From positions 1 through 52,186 of the forward strand of contig DUQZ01000018.1 of the NCBI GenBank assembly GCA_012837525.1: DNA of 52,186 nt, given 5' to 3'. A program made the position numbers and the translations under genes. Shown piece after piece: positions 35,212 through 43,371 of the stretch. This stretch comes from Clostridiales bacterium (GTDB lineage: Bacteria > Bacillota > Clostridia > Christensenellales > Aristaeellaceae). Under the pieces are notes generated by a model. The model was not told where the DNA came from, did not search any database, and saw only the letters and a program-made list of their open reading frames with translations. The stretch's first letter is position 1; every line of letters begins with the position of its first letter.

Positions 35212-36003
35212 TTAATCCTCAAGCCACTTCCAGATGCGCTGGAAGACGTTTAGTTTTTCTGGCTTGTATTCGGGCAAGGGTAAATCTTCTCCTTCCATGC
35301 GGTGCAAGACATTTTGCAGCTCCGCCGTGATGCCTTCATCCCCCGCCTGCGCGGCGGTCTTGCCCTGCAGCGCGGCTTCGTACAGGGGCTTGCTTTCTTC
35401 AAAGACACCCAGCAGGGGGATGTCCAGGGCAAAGGACAGGTTTTGCGGCTGGTCAAACGCGCCATCCAGCACAAACTGCGGGCTCATACGGTTGAGCAGC
35501 ATCTGCGGCCGGGCACCGGCGGCATACAGTTGGGATGCCATTTTCTCCGCGCTTCTGATGGCGATGGGGTCCGGGGTCGCGACGATGAATACCTCATCCA
35601 CCAATTCGGCAAAGATGCGCACACCGCGGCCCAGGCCCGCCGGGCCGTCAACCAGCACCAGGTCAAAGCGTTTTTTAAGGGTGCGCAGAATCTTCTGCAC
35701 GTCCTGCTTGTTAAAATCCTTAGGCCTGGCCTGCTGGCCGCCCACCATCAAATGAAGGGTGGGGAAATCCGGATGCTTGATTAAGGTTTGATCCAGCGAA
35801 CAGCGCCGCTTGACCAGATCGGCCATGTCATACAGGACCAAATCCTGCAGCCCCAGCATCAAATCCAGGCTCCGAAGGCCCATGTCGCCGTCAATGATCA
35901 CCACGCGCTTGCCAGACTGCGCCGCAAACACAGCCAGGGCCGCGGACAGCGTGGATTTACCGACGCCGCCCTTGCCGGAGATGAACAAATAGGACTTACC
36001 CAT
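35212..36003 (-). CDS. minD: Septum-site determining ATPase MinD
   Basis: This membrane-associated ParA-type ATPase helps choose the division site. It is 263 residues. The deviant Walker A motif is SGKGGVGKST (9-18), the switch I block is IDGDMGLRSLD, and LVLVDGPAGLGRG is Walker B. The C-terminal amphipathic helix NVFQRIWKWLED is the membrane-targeting sequence. AGGAGG precedes the start. Neither minC nor minE is present, although in Clostridia they usually flank minD between mrdA and rodA. A palindromic element occupies the place of minC. Confidence 0.92.
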   Translation of the reverse strand: MGKSYLFISGKGGVGKSTLSAALAVFAAQSGKRVVIIDGDMGLRSLDLMLGLQDLVLYDMADLVKRRCSLDQTLIKHPDFPTLHLMVGGQQARPKDFNKQDVQKILRTLKKRFDLVLVDGPAGLGRGVRIFAELVDEVFIVATPDPIAIRSAEKMASQLYAAGARPQMLLNRMSPQFVLDGAFDQPQNLSFALDIPLLGVFEESKPLYEAALQGKTAAQAGDEGITAELQNVLHRMEGEDLPLPEYKPEKLNVFQRIWKWLED

Positions 36004-36014
36004 GATTCCTCCTA

Positions 36015-36176
36015 ATACCAGACGAGTGCGTTAATGCGCGGATGAGCTGAGGAATTTTGATGCCTCCGCAAAGCCGAAGGAAGGAGGCGTAGCCGCAGTC
36101 CTACGCCGACTGATTGAGGCAAGGTGGAGGCGCGAAAGAACCAGCACATCAAAGCATTAACAAATGAGTCTGGTAT
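36015..36176. repeat. 162-bp palindromic element with ATACCAGAC ends
   Basis: ATACCAGAC (36015-36023) pairs with GTCTGGTAT (36168-36176). GTTAATGC (36030-36037) pairs with GCATTAAC (36154-36161). Further in, GATG, GCTG, GCCTCC and GCC recur on both arms, and a central stem GGCGTAG/CTACGCC (36086-36092, 36101-36107) has an 8-base loop. The element fills the gap between mrdA and minD: its right end supplies the last base of the mrdA stop, and its left end abuts the minD AGGAGG. It looks like a MITE or extragenic palindrome with no coding capacity. Confidence 0.8.
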
Positions 36177-38698
36177 CACGGCATCAGCTGGTTGCCTGGG
36201 ACTACTGGTGTTTCGCCTGTGAACTTGTTTTGGTCATCGTACCACCAGCCGATGAAGTCGCGCGCGGCGCGTGTGGCTTCCGCGCCAGCCTTGCCGTTGG
36301 GGATTAACACCACAATCGCGATTTCCGCGGGCTTGGTAAAGGGGGTGAGCGCGACAAACCAGCCGTTGTTTTCAAGGTCCAGCTTGATGCCGCCAATCAT
36401 TACCTGGGAGGTGCCTGTCTTCGCCCACAGCTCGTTTTGGTACTTGAAGCCATCGAAATACCGCCTGGCGGTGCCGGACTCGTCAACCACGCCTTTCATG
36501 CCTTCCTTGATGTAGGGCATGAAGGGCTGGGCGCTGTCCAGGTTGCCAAAGATGCTGGGCTGGTATTGGTTTAAGATCTCACCCTCCGGGGAGATGATGG
36601 AATCGATGATGGACAGGTTATAAACCGTGCCGCCGTTGCCGATGGCCGCGACATAGCGCGCGACCGCGGCTGGGGTCAGCAGCGTAATGGACTGACCGAT
36701 GGCCAGCTGCAGCTCCATGCTGCCGCCCCATTTCAGGTCGTTCAAGGCGTACCAGATCTCGCCAATGACGGCTTGCAGCCAGACCATCTCACGGGTCATG
36801 TTCAGTTCCGCCATCAGGATGGGGCGCATGGCATCCGGCCATTTGCCCTGGTCGGTCACCAATGCCATGTCCATAAGCTGTTTGATGCAGGCGTCCAGCC
36901 GCTTGTCGTCATAGGTGATGCCATAGCTAGCGCCGATGTTTTGCAGGTGTTGCTTGATTTTAGCCGCGATCAAGAGGGGCAGGTTGGTTTCCTGCTCGTT
37001 CACGGAGACCGTCGGGTCATACACCGAGGTCTGGTTGCCCACGATGCTGCGCGCCTCGCCCGGCAATTGGATGCCAGTGCGTGTGGTAAGGCCCATTTGC
37101 GCCGCATACTGGTACAGCAGGGTGCTGCCAGTTTCACCGTACAGTTTTCCTGCGAGCGTGTAGAAATAGTAGTTACAGGATTTGGACAGGCCGGACACGA
37201 TGTTCAGGTTGGCGTGATCCTTCCGGTAGCCCTTGGCAATCCAGCAGGTGGGGGCGTCTTCGACCTTGGTGGTGTACTTCATGAAGGGGCCTTCATCCGT
37301 GATCTCCTCATCCACGGTGAGCACCCCGTTGGTGAGCGCGGCCAGGCCGGTCACCATCTTGAAGATGGAGCCAGGTTCTGCCTTTGACTGGATCGCGTAG
37401 TTGACCAGGGGCCTGCGCTCATCCAGCAGGATGTCGTCCACCTCTTTGCCGCCGGCAACCATGGCGTTTAAGTCGTAGGTGGGATGCTGGGCCATGGCCA
37501 GCACCTTGCCAGTATTGACCTCCACCACCACCATGGTGCCGGTGCTGGCCAACTTGAGCGGGTATTCCAGGAAATCCCGTGACTCCAGCTTGGCTTTATT
37601 GTTGCTGCGCCAGCGGTCGCGGAACATTTCCTTCTCCTGCTCGGAGCGGGTGAACTCCACATTGGCGGCGATGGCGCGCTCGGCCTCACGCTGGTAGCTG
37701 TCGATGATGGTCAGCTTGACGTTGTTGCCGTCCGTGGGCTGGGTATAGCTCATCTGCCGGGTCAAGCGGCCCTGGTTGTCCTTTTCCATCACACGGCTGC
37801 CGGCACGGCTGGCGATGTTTGGCGTCAGCCAGTTTTCCATGGACCGCTCAATGCCGTCCTTGCCGATGATGTCATTGAGCTGGTAGCCCATGGGCTTGAG
37901 TTCGGTCGCGTAATTGTCGCGCTCCGCAATGGGGCCCACATAGCCGATGATCTGGGAGGCGACATTGTGGCGGGGATAGACACGCTTCTCCCCCACATCA
38001 ATGCCCACACCGGGCAGGGACATGGTAAGGCTGGAAATTTCCTGCACGGCCTCAAAGGGGATGTTTTCCGCGATAATGATGGGCATGGAGTTGAAGATGT
38101 TCATGCGCATCTCGGAATATACGGCCATGACCTGCCGGGCGGTTTCCTCATCCAGGTTTTCCACCTGATCCAGGAAATAGCGCTTGTAAAGGAAGTTGTA
38201 GCAATCCTCCGCCGTGGGGTAGCGGGATTTGGACAGGTAGTGGTTGCCGTACCAATAGGTTTCGCGGATTTCCCAGGCTTTCTCGCTGATCCCTTTGCCG
38301 AAATTGAACTCCCACAGGTCTGTCTCCGGGTTGCGCTGGATGACAAACTCGTGTTTCATCTCGATACCGTAGGACTTCATGATCTCAATGGTTTTAAGGA
38401 TGGCGGGCGTCAGTTCCTTCACCCGTTTATCACTTTGGATTTCCGCGTTGGTGACCAGGAAGCTGACGTTGTAGATGTCCTCACTCATGGCGAACACAAC
38501 GCTCTCGGCATCCGTGATCATGCCGCGGCGGCCGGTGACGCGGATGGTTTTAAAGCTGCTGGTTTCAGCGGATTCCTGGTATTGATCCGCGTTCACAATC
38601 TGCAGGCTGTACAGCCTGGCAAACAAGGCAGAAAACAGCACCACAACCAGGATGGTGAAAATTAAATACCGCCTGATGATGGTTTGATTGATTTTCAT
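36176..38698 (-). CDS. mrdA: Penicillin-binding protein 2 (class B transpeptidase)
   Basis: This cross-links peptidoglycan during elongation together with RodA. It has 840 residues, against about 600-720 for most family members. A membrane anchor lies at about 11-30. The pedestal starts with TGRRGMITDAESVVFA, a divergent form of the usual NRG/DRNG motif. The transpeptidase motifs are SIFK (Ser444 to Lys447), SCN (507-509) and KTG (760-762). About 100 extra residues lie between the last two (about 555-660). Its stop codon overlaps the end of the 162-bp palindromic element, and its start overlaps mreD in an ATGA junction. Confidence 0.94.
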   Translation of the reverse strand: MKINQTIIRRYLIFTILVVVLFSALFARLYSLQIVNADQYQESAETSSFKTIRVTGRRGMITDAESVVFAMSEDIYNVSFLVTNAEIQSDKRVKELTPAILKTIEIMKSYGIEMKHEFVIQRNPETDLWEFNFGKGISEKAWEIRETYWYGNHYLSKSRYPTAEDCYNFLYKRYFLDQVENLDEETARQVMAVYSEMRMNIFNSMPIIIAENIPFEAVQEISSLTMSLPGVGIDVGEKRVYPRHNVASQIIGYVGPIAERDNYATELKPMGYQLNDIIGKDGIERSMENWLTPNIASRAGSRVMEKDNQGRLTRQMSYTQPTDGNNVKLTIIDSYQREAERAIAANVEFTRSEQEKEMFRDRWRSNNKAKLESRDFLEYPLKLASTGTMVVVEVNTGKVLAMAQHPTYDLNAMVAGGKEVDDILLDERRPLVNYAIQSKAEPGSIFKMVTGLAALTNGVLTVDEEITDEGPFMKYTTKVEDAPTCWIAKGYRKDHANLNIVSGLSKSCNYYFYTLAGKLYGETGSTLLYQYAAQMGLTTRTGIQLPGEARSIVGNQTSVYDPTVSVNEQETNLPLLIAAKIKQHLQNIGASYGITYDDKRLDACIKQLMDMALVTDQGKWPDAMRPILMAELNMTREMVWLQAVIGEIWYALNDLKWGGSMELQLAIGQSITLLTPAAVARYVAAIGNGGTVYNLSIIDSIISPEGEILNQYQPSIFGNLDSAQPFMPYIKEGMKGVVDESGTARRYFDGFKYQNELWAKTGTSQVMIGGIKLDLENNGWFVALTPFTKPAEIAIVVLIPNGKAGAEATRAARDFIGWWYDDQNKFTGETPVVPGNQLMP

Positions 38699-39570
38699 GA
38701 AGTGGGCACCTCCCCTTCGGGCGTGGATGAATCCGTTTCATCCGGTATGGGTTCGTCCGCCTCTGGCTCATCCACTTGAGCCTTCGGCTTTTTACGCAAG
38801 AATTGGAAGACGTTCTTTTTGGGTTCCGGCGCCTCATCGAGCACCAACGCGATTTGCTTCAGGATTTCGCGGCTGGTGGTCACTTCGGTCTCCCCTTCCA
38901 CTACCTTTAACCGGCGCGGGCGCTTGTACAGGCCCAGCCAGGCGCGGATGGGAAACATCACCACACAGCAGGCCGCTGTATAGGCCGCGGTGTAGAGGAT
39001 GCGCACAAAATGGTTGAAGGTGACGTCAATGCCGCTTAAGGCAATATACAGCATCATGACCCCTTCAAACAGGAAGACCAGCATCAGCGCGTTGAGCAGG
39101 ATGCGCAAATGGGCATTTAGGTCATGGGGTGAATCGCGGCGGATGCGAAACCGAATGCGGAACTTGCGCCGCATGAAGGGCGCCTGGATTTGCGCTTCGG
39201 CCTCGCTCAAGCGCTGCGCTTCGCGGATGCGGCGCATCTCCCGCTTGATATCGGACATGTCGGCAAAGACCTGCGCGCACAAAAGCGCCAGCACCGGGTA
39301 GATCAGCAAATAAAACAGCGGGATGCTGTAGGACATGGCCTCCAGAATGATGCCGATTAACGCGCCGGAAATAAAGGCGTACAGCTTGCCGTAACTGACC
39401 GTCATGATCGCGATGATGACCATGAGCAAATTGGGCATGATGCCCGCGATTTTCAGGTGCGGCATGACCACCGTTTGCAGCAAGAAAAACAACAAAACCA
39501 GGAGCACCACCTTGAAAAACTTGAATGCTGCCCGCGTTATGCTGCTGCCTCTTTGCCACACAGCCTGCAT
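38695..39570 (-). CDS. mreD: Rod shape-determining protein MreD, with long loop and tail
   Basis: This is the membrane subunit of the rod complex. It has 291 residues against about 170 in typical MreD. N-terminal membrane segments include VVLLVLLFFLLQTVVMPHL and a run through LIGIILEAMSY. A basic cytoplasmic loop (about 105-150, KFRIRFRIRR) and an acidic C-terminal tail of about 55 residues (PEADEPIPDETD) account for the excess. Its ATG shares one base with the mreC stop, and it overlaps mrdA by 4 bp. Confidence 0.85.
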   Translation of the reverse strand: MQAVWQRGSSITRAAFKFFKVVLLVLLFFLLQTVVMPHLKIAGIMPNLLMVIIAIMTVSYGKLYAFISGALIGIILEAMSYSIPLFYLLIYPVLALLCAQVFADMSDIKREMRRIREAQRLSEAEAQIQAPFMRRKFRIRFRIRRDSPHDLNAHLRILLNALMLVFLFEGVMMLYIALSGIDVTFNHFVRILYTAAYTAACCVVMFPIRAWLGLYKRPRRLKVVEGETEVTTSREILKQIALVLDEAPEPKKNVFQFLRKKPKAQVDEPEADEPIPDETDSSTPEGEVPTS

Positions 39571-40859
39571 CAGCCGTCCTCCTCTACGGTCATGTCCTCT
39601 GGGGAGAAGGTGGGGGTTGGTGAGGGCGTGATGGGTTCGGGTGAGGGCTCTATCGTAGGCGTCGCGTCAATAATAGCAGGCGCGTTGTAGGAGATGCCTT
39701 CATCCGCGGTGCCTGTCCCCTCGGTTTCGTCAGGATCATCCAATGCGTCCGGCTCATAGGTTTCATCCGGCAGGGGGGATTCGTCCGGCGCGGGGGTCTG
39801 CGTCACCTCGTCTTCGGGTGAAGGAGACGCGTCCGGGTCCTCCACCGGCTCCGCCTGGCCAATCAAGGTAGGCACCGGGCGGATGGACGGCAGCGGAACA
39901 AAGGATTGCTCCGGCGGCTTGACGCGCTCATCTGCCGTGAGGATCTTTTGGTAGCGGTAGACGATGACATACTCCATGTGGTCAAAATCGGCCAAGGGTT
40001 CCAGCACGATATACTGCTTGGAGTCCTCCATCCCGCGGGTGCTTTCGCGCACGCGCCCAATCGGGATGCCCTTGGGCAGCCCTGTGTTCATGCCGCTGGT
40101 GACCACCAAATCACCCGGCCTGGGCAGGGTGGTGTAGGACAGGTAATACATCCGGCAGTTTTTCTGGCCGTCAATGGCCAGCGTGCCGGAGACGGTGCCG
40201 GGGTCACGGTTTGACTCAATCAGCGCGGCGACTGCGCACTGGGTGTCGATGATGCCGCGCACCTTGGTGCTGTTGGTCTGCGTGTCATAGGTGATGCCCA
40301 CCAGCGCGCCCGGTACCACCACCGCCATGTTGTCAGCCACGCCGGCGTTTGAACCCACATCCAGTGTAAGCACAAAGGAGTAGTTGGTGGTGTCCCGGCC
40401 GATGATGTTGGCCTTGATGCCGTTGAGGCCGGGGTTGCGCTGCACCTCGTCGTTTAAGTCCGCGTAGGCCTGCAGCTGGTGCTGCAGGGCGTTGGCCAGC
40501 ATGGCCTGGTCGGTCAATTCATCCACCCGCTCACGCAGGAGGTTATACTCATACTCAAAGTTGCTGCGCAGCTTGAGGGTGCGCAGGTAATCCACGATAA
40601 AATCAGTCCCGGACGCGAACGCGTTCTGGATTGGGGTGACCACCCGCGCCACCACCTGCCGGGGCACCTTGAGGATGGGTGTGTCAAACAGCTGCGACAA
40701 AATCATCACGGCAATGACAATCAACAGCAGCAATGCCGTCAACAAGCCCAGCAGACGGCTGATGCCGCGCTGGCGCTCGGCGCTGGTCTGCGCGGGGCGC
40801 GCTTCGCGCCTGGCGCGCGGCTTTGATTGCTTTCTTGGTTTAGGTTTAGGCATTGTCAT
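39570..40859 (-). CDS. mreC: Rod shape-determining protein MreC
   Basis: MreC links MreB to the periplasmic-side synthases. It has 429 residues. A very basic N-terminus (KPKPRKQSKPRARREARP) precedes a membrane segment at about 37-56, a coiled coil at 95-140 and the two beta domains (GLNGIKANIIGRD through LPKGIPIGRV). The last 90 residues are acidic and Pro-rich and look disordered. The start overlaps mreB by 14 bp; an alternative ATG two codons later is possible. No clear ribosome binding site is seen, which suggests coupling. Confidence 0.9.
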   Translation of the reverse strand: MTMPKPKPRKQSKPRARREARPAQTSAERQRGISRLLGLLTALLLLIVIAVMILSQLFDTPILKVPRQVVARVVTPIQNAFASGTDFIVDYLRTLKLRSNFEYEYNLLRERVDELTDQAMLANALQHQLQAYADLNDEVQRNPGLNGIKANIIGRDTTNYSFVLTLDVGSNAGVADNMAVVVPGALVGITYDTQTNSTKVRGIIDTQCAVAALIESNRDPGTVSGTLAIDGQKNCRMYYLSYTTLPRPGDLVVTSGMNTGLPKGIPIGRVRESTRGMEDSKQYIVLEPLADFDHMEYVIVYRYQKILTADERVKPPEQSFVPLPSIRPVPTLIGQAEPVEDPDASPSPEDEVTQTPAPDESPLPDETYEPDALDDPDETEGTGTADEGISYNAPAIIDATPTIEPSPEPITPSPTPTFSPEDMTVEEDG

Positions 40860-41886
40860 CCCGAATAAAGTTGGATCTGGTCAGTTTGTTGAGTAAATCG
40901 CTGCGCTCCGCCATCGTGCCAACACCGTTGACAGCTGTGAGCATCGGGTCGCGGGCCAGGGTGACCGGCAGGCCCAGTTCGGACGCCAAAAAGCGGTCCA
41001 GGCCGTACAGTTGCGCGCCGCCGCCCACCAGGTAGATACCTTTTCGGAAGATGTCACTGCACAATTCCGGCGGTGTCTTGTCCAGGATTTCGCGGATGGT
41101 GTCCAGAATTTTAAGGCAAGGCCCTTGCAGCGCCTGGTAAAAGCGGCTGGGGGCGATCTCCGCCGTCTGGGGCAGGCCGGTGATCAAGTCACGCCCGCGC
41201 ACCACCACCTTGCGCTCATCAGAGGATGGCAGGGCAGAACCCCAGTCAATTTTGATGTCCTCCGCCATCCGGTCGCCGATGAGCATGTTGTGGTCATGCT
41301 TGATGAACTCCACAATCACAGAGTCCATCTTGATGCCGCCGGAGGGAATGGACCGGGACAGGACGATGCCGCCCAGCGCGATGACCGCGACCTCCGTCGT
41401 GCCGCCGCCGATGTCCACCACCATGCTGCCCTCCGGCGCGAAGACCGGCAGGCCAGAGCCAAAGGCGGAGGCGAAGGGCTTGTCAATGAGATGGATGGCG
41501 TTTTTGCGCGCGCCGGCGCTGATGGCGGCCTCACGGATAACCCGCTTCTCCACCGGGGAGATGCGGCTGGGCACGGTGATGTACATGCGCGGCTTGACCA
41601 GGTGGGATACGCCGATGGACTTGCGGATAAAATAGCGCAAGACCGCCTCGGTGAGGTCAAAATCCTTCACGGTGCCGTCCTGCAGGGGACGCACCGCGAT
41701 ATCGCCGACAGAGGTGCGGCCCACCAGCGCCAGGGCGTCCTGCCCGATAGCCTTGATGGTGCGCTTCTCGGTGCCTGATACCACAAGCAGGGTGGGCTCA
41801 TTAATTTGAATGCCGCGTTTCCGAACATGCACCAGCGTGTTCGATGTCCCCAAATCTATGCCGATATCAGGCGCGATAATAGCCAT
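40846..41886 (-). CDS. mreB: Rod shape-determining protein MreB
   Basis: This actin-like filament protein organises elongation. It is 346 residues. Motifs in order are IGIDLGTSNTLVHV, VVDIGGGTTEVAVIALGG and GIYLVGGGAQLYGLDRFL. AGGG lies upstream of the ATG. It is the first mre gene, 15 bp after maf, in an operon running to rodA. Confidence 0.96.
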   Translation of the reverse strand: MAIIAPDIGIDLGTSNTLVHVRKRGIQINEPTLLVVSGTEKRTIKAIGQDALALVGRTSVGDIAVRPLQDGTVKDFDLTEAVLRYFIRKSIGVSHLVKPRMYITVPSRISPVEKRVIREAAISAGARKNAIHLIDKPFASAFGSGLPVFAPEGSMVVDIGGGTTEVAVIALGGIVLSRSIPSGGIKMDSVIVEFIKHDHNMLIGDRMAEDIKIDWGSALPSSDERKVVVRGRDLITGLPQTAEIAPSRFYQALQGPCLKILDTIREILDKTPPELCSDIFRKGIYLVGGGAQLYGLDRFLASELGLPVTLARDPMLTAVNGVGTMAERSDLLNKLTRSNFIRDDNA

Positions 41887-41901
41887 GTAACATCCCTGTC
41901 T

Positions 41902-42462
41902 TTACAGAATATTTGCCTTCTTGAGCATTTGGTATACCACGGATGTGGGAAGGCCGACCACATTGGTATAGCTGCCGTGAATCTGCTGAATGAACATGCC
42001 GCCCAGGCCCTGGATGGCATAGGCGCCCGCCTTGCCCATCGGCTCACCGTTTGCGCAGTACAAAGCGATTTCATCCTGGCTTAAGTCCGAAAACTGCACG
42101 CGGGTTTTGGCGTGGGCGGTTTCTATTTTGCCGTCCAATGCCAGGCAGACCCCGGTATGCACCTCATGCCAGGCGCCGCTGAGCAAGCCCAGCATGCGCG
42201 CCGCGTCCTGCAAATCCTTTGGCTTCCCCAGCACCACTCCATTGATGGCAACCAGGGTATCCGCGGCCAGGACGACTGCCTGCGGGTGGGCAGACACAGC
42301 AGCCAGCGCCTTGCGGCGGGCCAATTCAAGCACCACCTGTTCAGCGCTGCCTGTTAAGTGTTCGTCCACCTGCGGCGCATGCACCTGAAAGGGCACGCCC
42401 ATCTGGGTGAGCAGCTCCTGCCGCCTTGGCGAAGCGGAGGCTAAAATGATCTGTCGGGTCAA
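41902..42462 (-). CDS. maf: Maf-family nucleoside triphosphate pyrophosphatase
   Basis: This hydrolyses dTTP, UTP or modified pyrimidine nucleotides to monophosphates. It is 186 residues. The N-terminal LASASPRRQELL, LAADTLV and GKPKDLQDAARML blocks and YAIQGLGGMFIQQIHGSYTNVVGLP are diagnostic. The start is TTG at 42462, seven bases after AAGGAGG. Maf often precedes mreBCD in Bacillota and is linked to septum control. Confidence 0.93.
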   Translation of the reverse strand: MTRQIILASASPRRQELLTQMGVPFQVHAPQVDEHLTGSAEQVVLELARRKALAAVSAHPQAVVLAADTLVAINGVVLGKPKDLQDAARMLGLLSGAWHEVHTGVCLALDGKIETAHAKTRVQFSDLSQDEIALYCANGEPMGKAGAYAIQGLGGMFIQQIHGSYTNVVGLPTSVVYQMLKKANIL

Positions 42463-42488
42463 AAGGAGCCTCCTTCCAAGGACGGTTC

Positions 42489-42498
42489 TATCAGTATA
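42489..42498 (-). promoter_or_regulatory. Predicted promoter of maf-mreBCD-mrdA-minD-rodA
   Basis: On the minus strand an extended -10 element, TGC followed by TATACT (TATACT at 42493-42498), lies just before maf. No good -35 is seen. Confidence 0.45.
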
Positions 42499-42561
42499 GC
42501 ATAAATTGGCACAAATTGTTCTTGAAGGCTTAACAAAATTAACACGAATGTCACATTTGTT

Positions 42562-43371
42562 TTATGGGGCAGGCGGGCAGATATTTTGTGCATCCAGCCC
42601 AAAAAGGGCGCAGGCATTGCGGCAGGTCAGGGCCGCCATGTCCGCTGTGCTCATGCCCCTGATGTCCGCCAGCAGCCGGCAGACCTCCCCCACCAAACCG
42701 GGGTGGTTGCGCTTGCCCCTGTGCGGCACCGGCGCCAGGTAGGGGCTGTCCGTCTCAATCAGCAGGCGGTCTGAGCTGACTGCCTCCGCCGCCAGGCGCA
42801 ACTTTTGTGCGTTTTTAAAGGTGAGGGAGCCAGCAAAGGAGATATGAAAACCCAGTTTTTCATACACCGCGACGCTTTCCGCGCTGCCGGAATAGCAATG
42901 CAAGACCCCTTTGGGCAGGCTGTCCTTGTGCTGTGTCAGCAGGTCAATCATCGCCCCATGCGCTTCGCGCACATGCAGGATGACCGGCTTGTTGTGTTTT
43001 TTCGCGATCTGCAATTGTAAAACCAAAAATTCTTCCTGCAAACCACGGGGCGAAAAATCGTAGTAATGATCCAGCCCAATCTCCCCCAGCGCTACCACCT
43101 TGGGATGGGACAGCAGGGCTTCCACCTCATCCAGCTCATCAAAAGATGCCTTCGCGACCTCATGCGGGTGGATGCCGGCCGCGGCGTACACAAAGGGATA
43201 TTGCTCCGCCAACGCAATGGCGGCTTTTGAGGTGGCGATGTCGCTGCCGCAGGTTAAGCAGGCAACGATGCCAAAACCAGGCAGCGCGCGGATGACCGCG
43301 TCGCGGTCCGCGTCAAACTGCTCCGCGTCCAGGTGGCAGTGGGAATCAAACAGCGTGATGAGCTGGCTCAC
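42562..43371 (-). CDS. tatD: TatD-family metal-dependent hydrolase
   Basis: This is a TIM-barrel DNase/hydrolase of 269 residues. The metal motifs are FDSHCHLD, GIHPHEV, LGEIGLDHYYDFSP, ILHVREA, LHCYSG and IETDSPYLAP. Its ATG overlaps the metG stop by 4 bp; the metG-tatD pairing is common in Bacillota. The exact in vivo substrate is uncertain. Confidence 0.94.
   Translation of the reverse strand: MSQLITLFDSHCHLDAEQFDADRDAVIRALPGFGIVACLTCGSDIATSKAAIALAEQYPFVYAAAGIHPHEVAKASFDELDEVEALLSHPKVVALGEIGLDHYYDFSPRGLQEEFLVLQLQIAKKHNKPVILHVREAHGAMIDLLTQHKDSLPKGVLHCYSGSAESVAVYEKLGFHISFAGSLTFKNAQKLRLAAEAVSSDRLLIETDSPYLAPVPHRGKRNHPGLVGEVCRLLADIRGMSTADMAALTCRNACALFGLDAQNICPPAP

Noticed and set aside
41011..41778. 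A 255-codon plus-strand open frame
   Set aside because: It is antisense to mreB, with no independent support.
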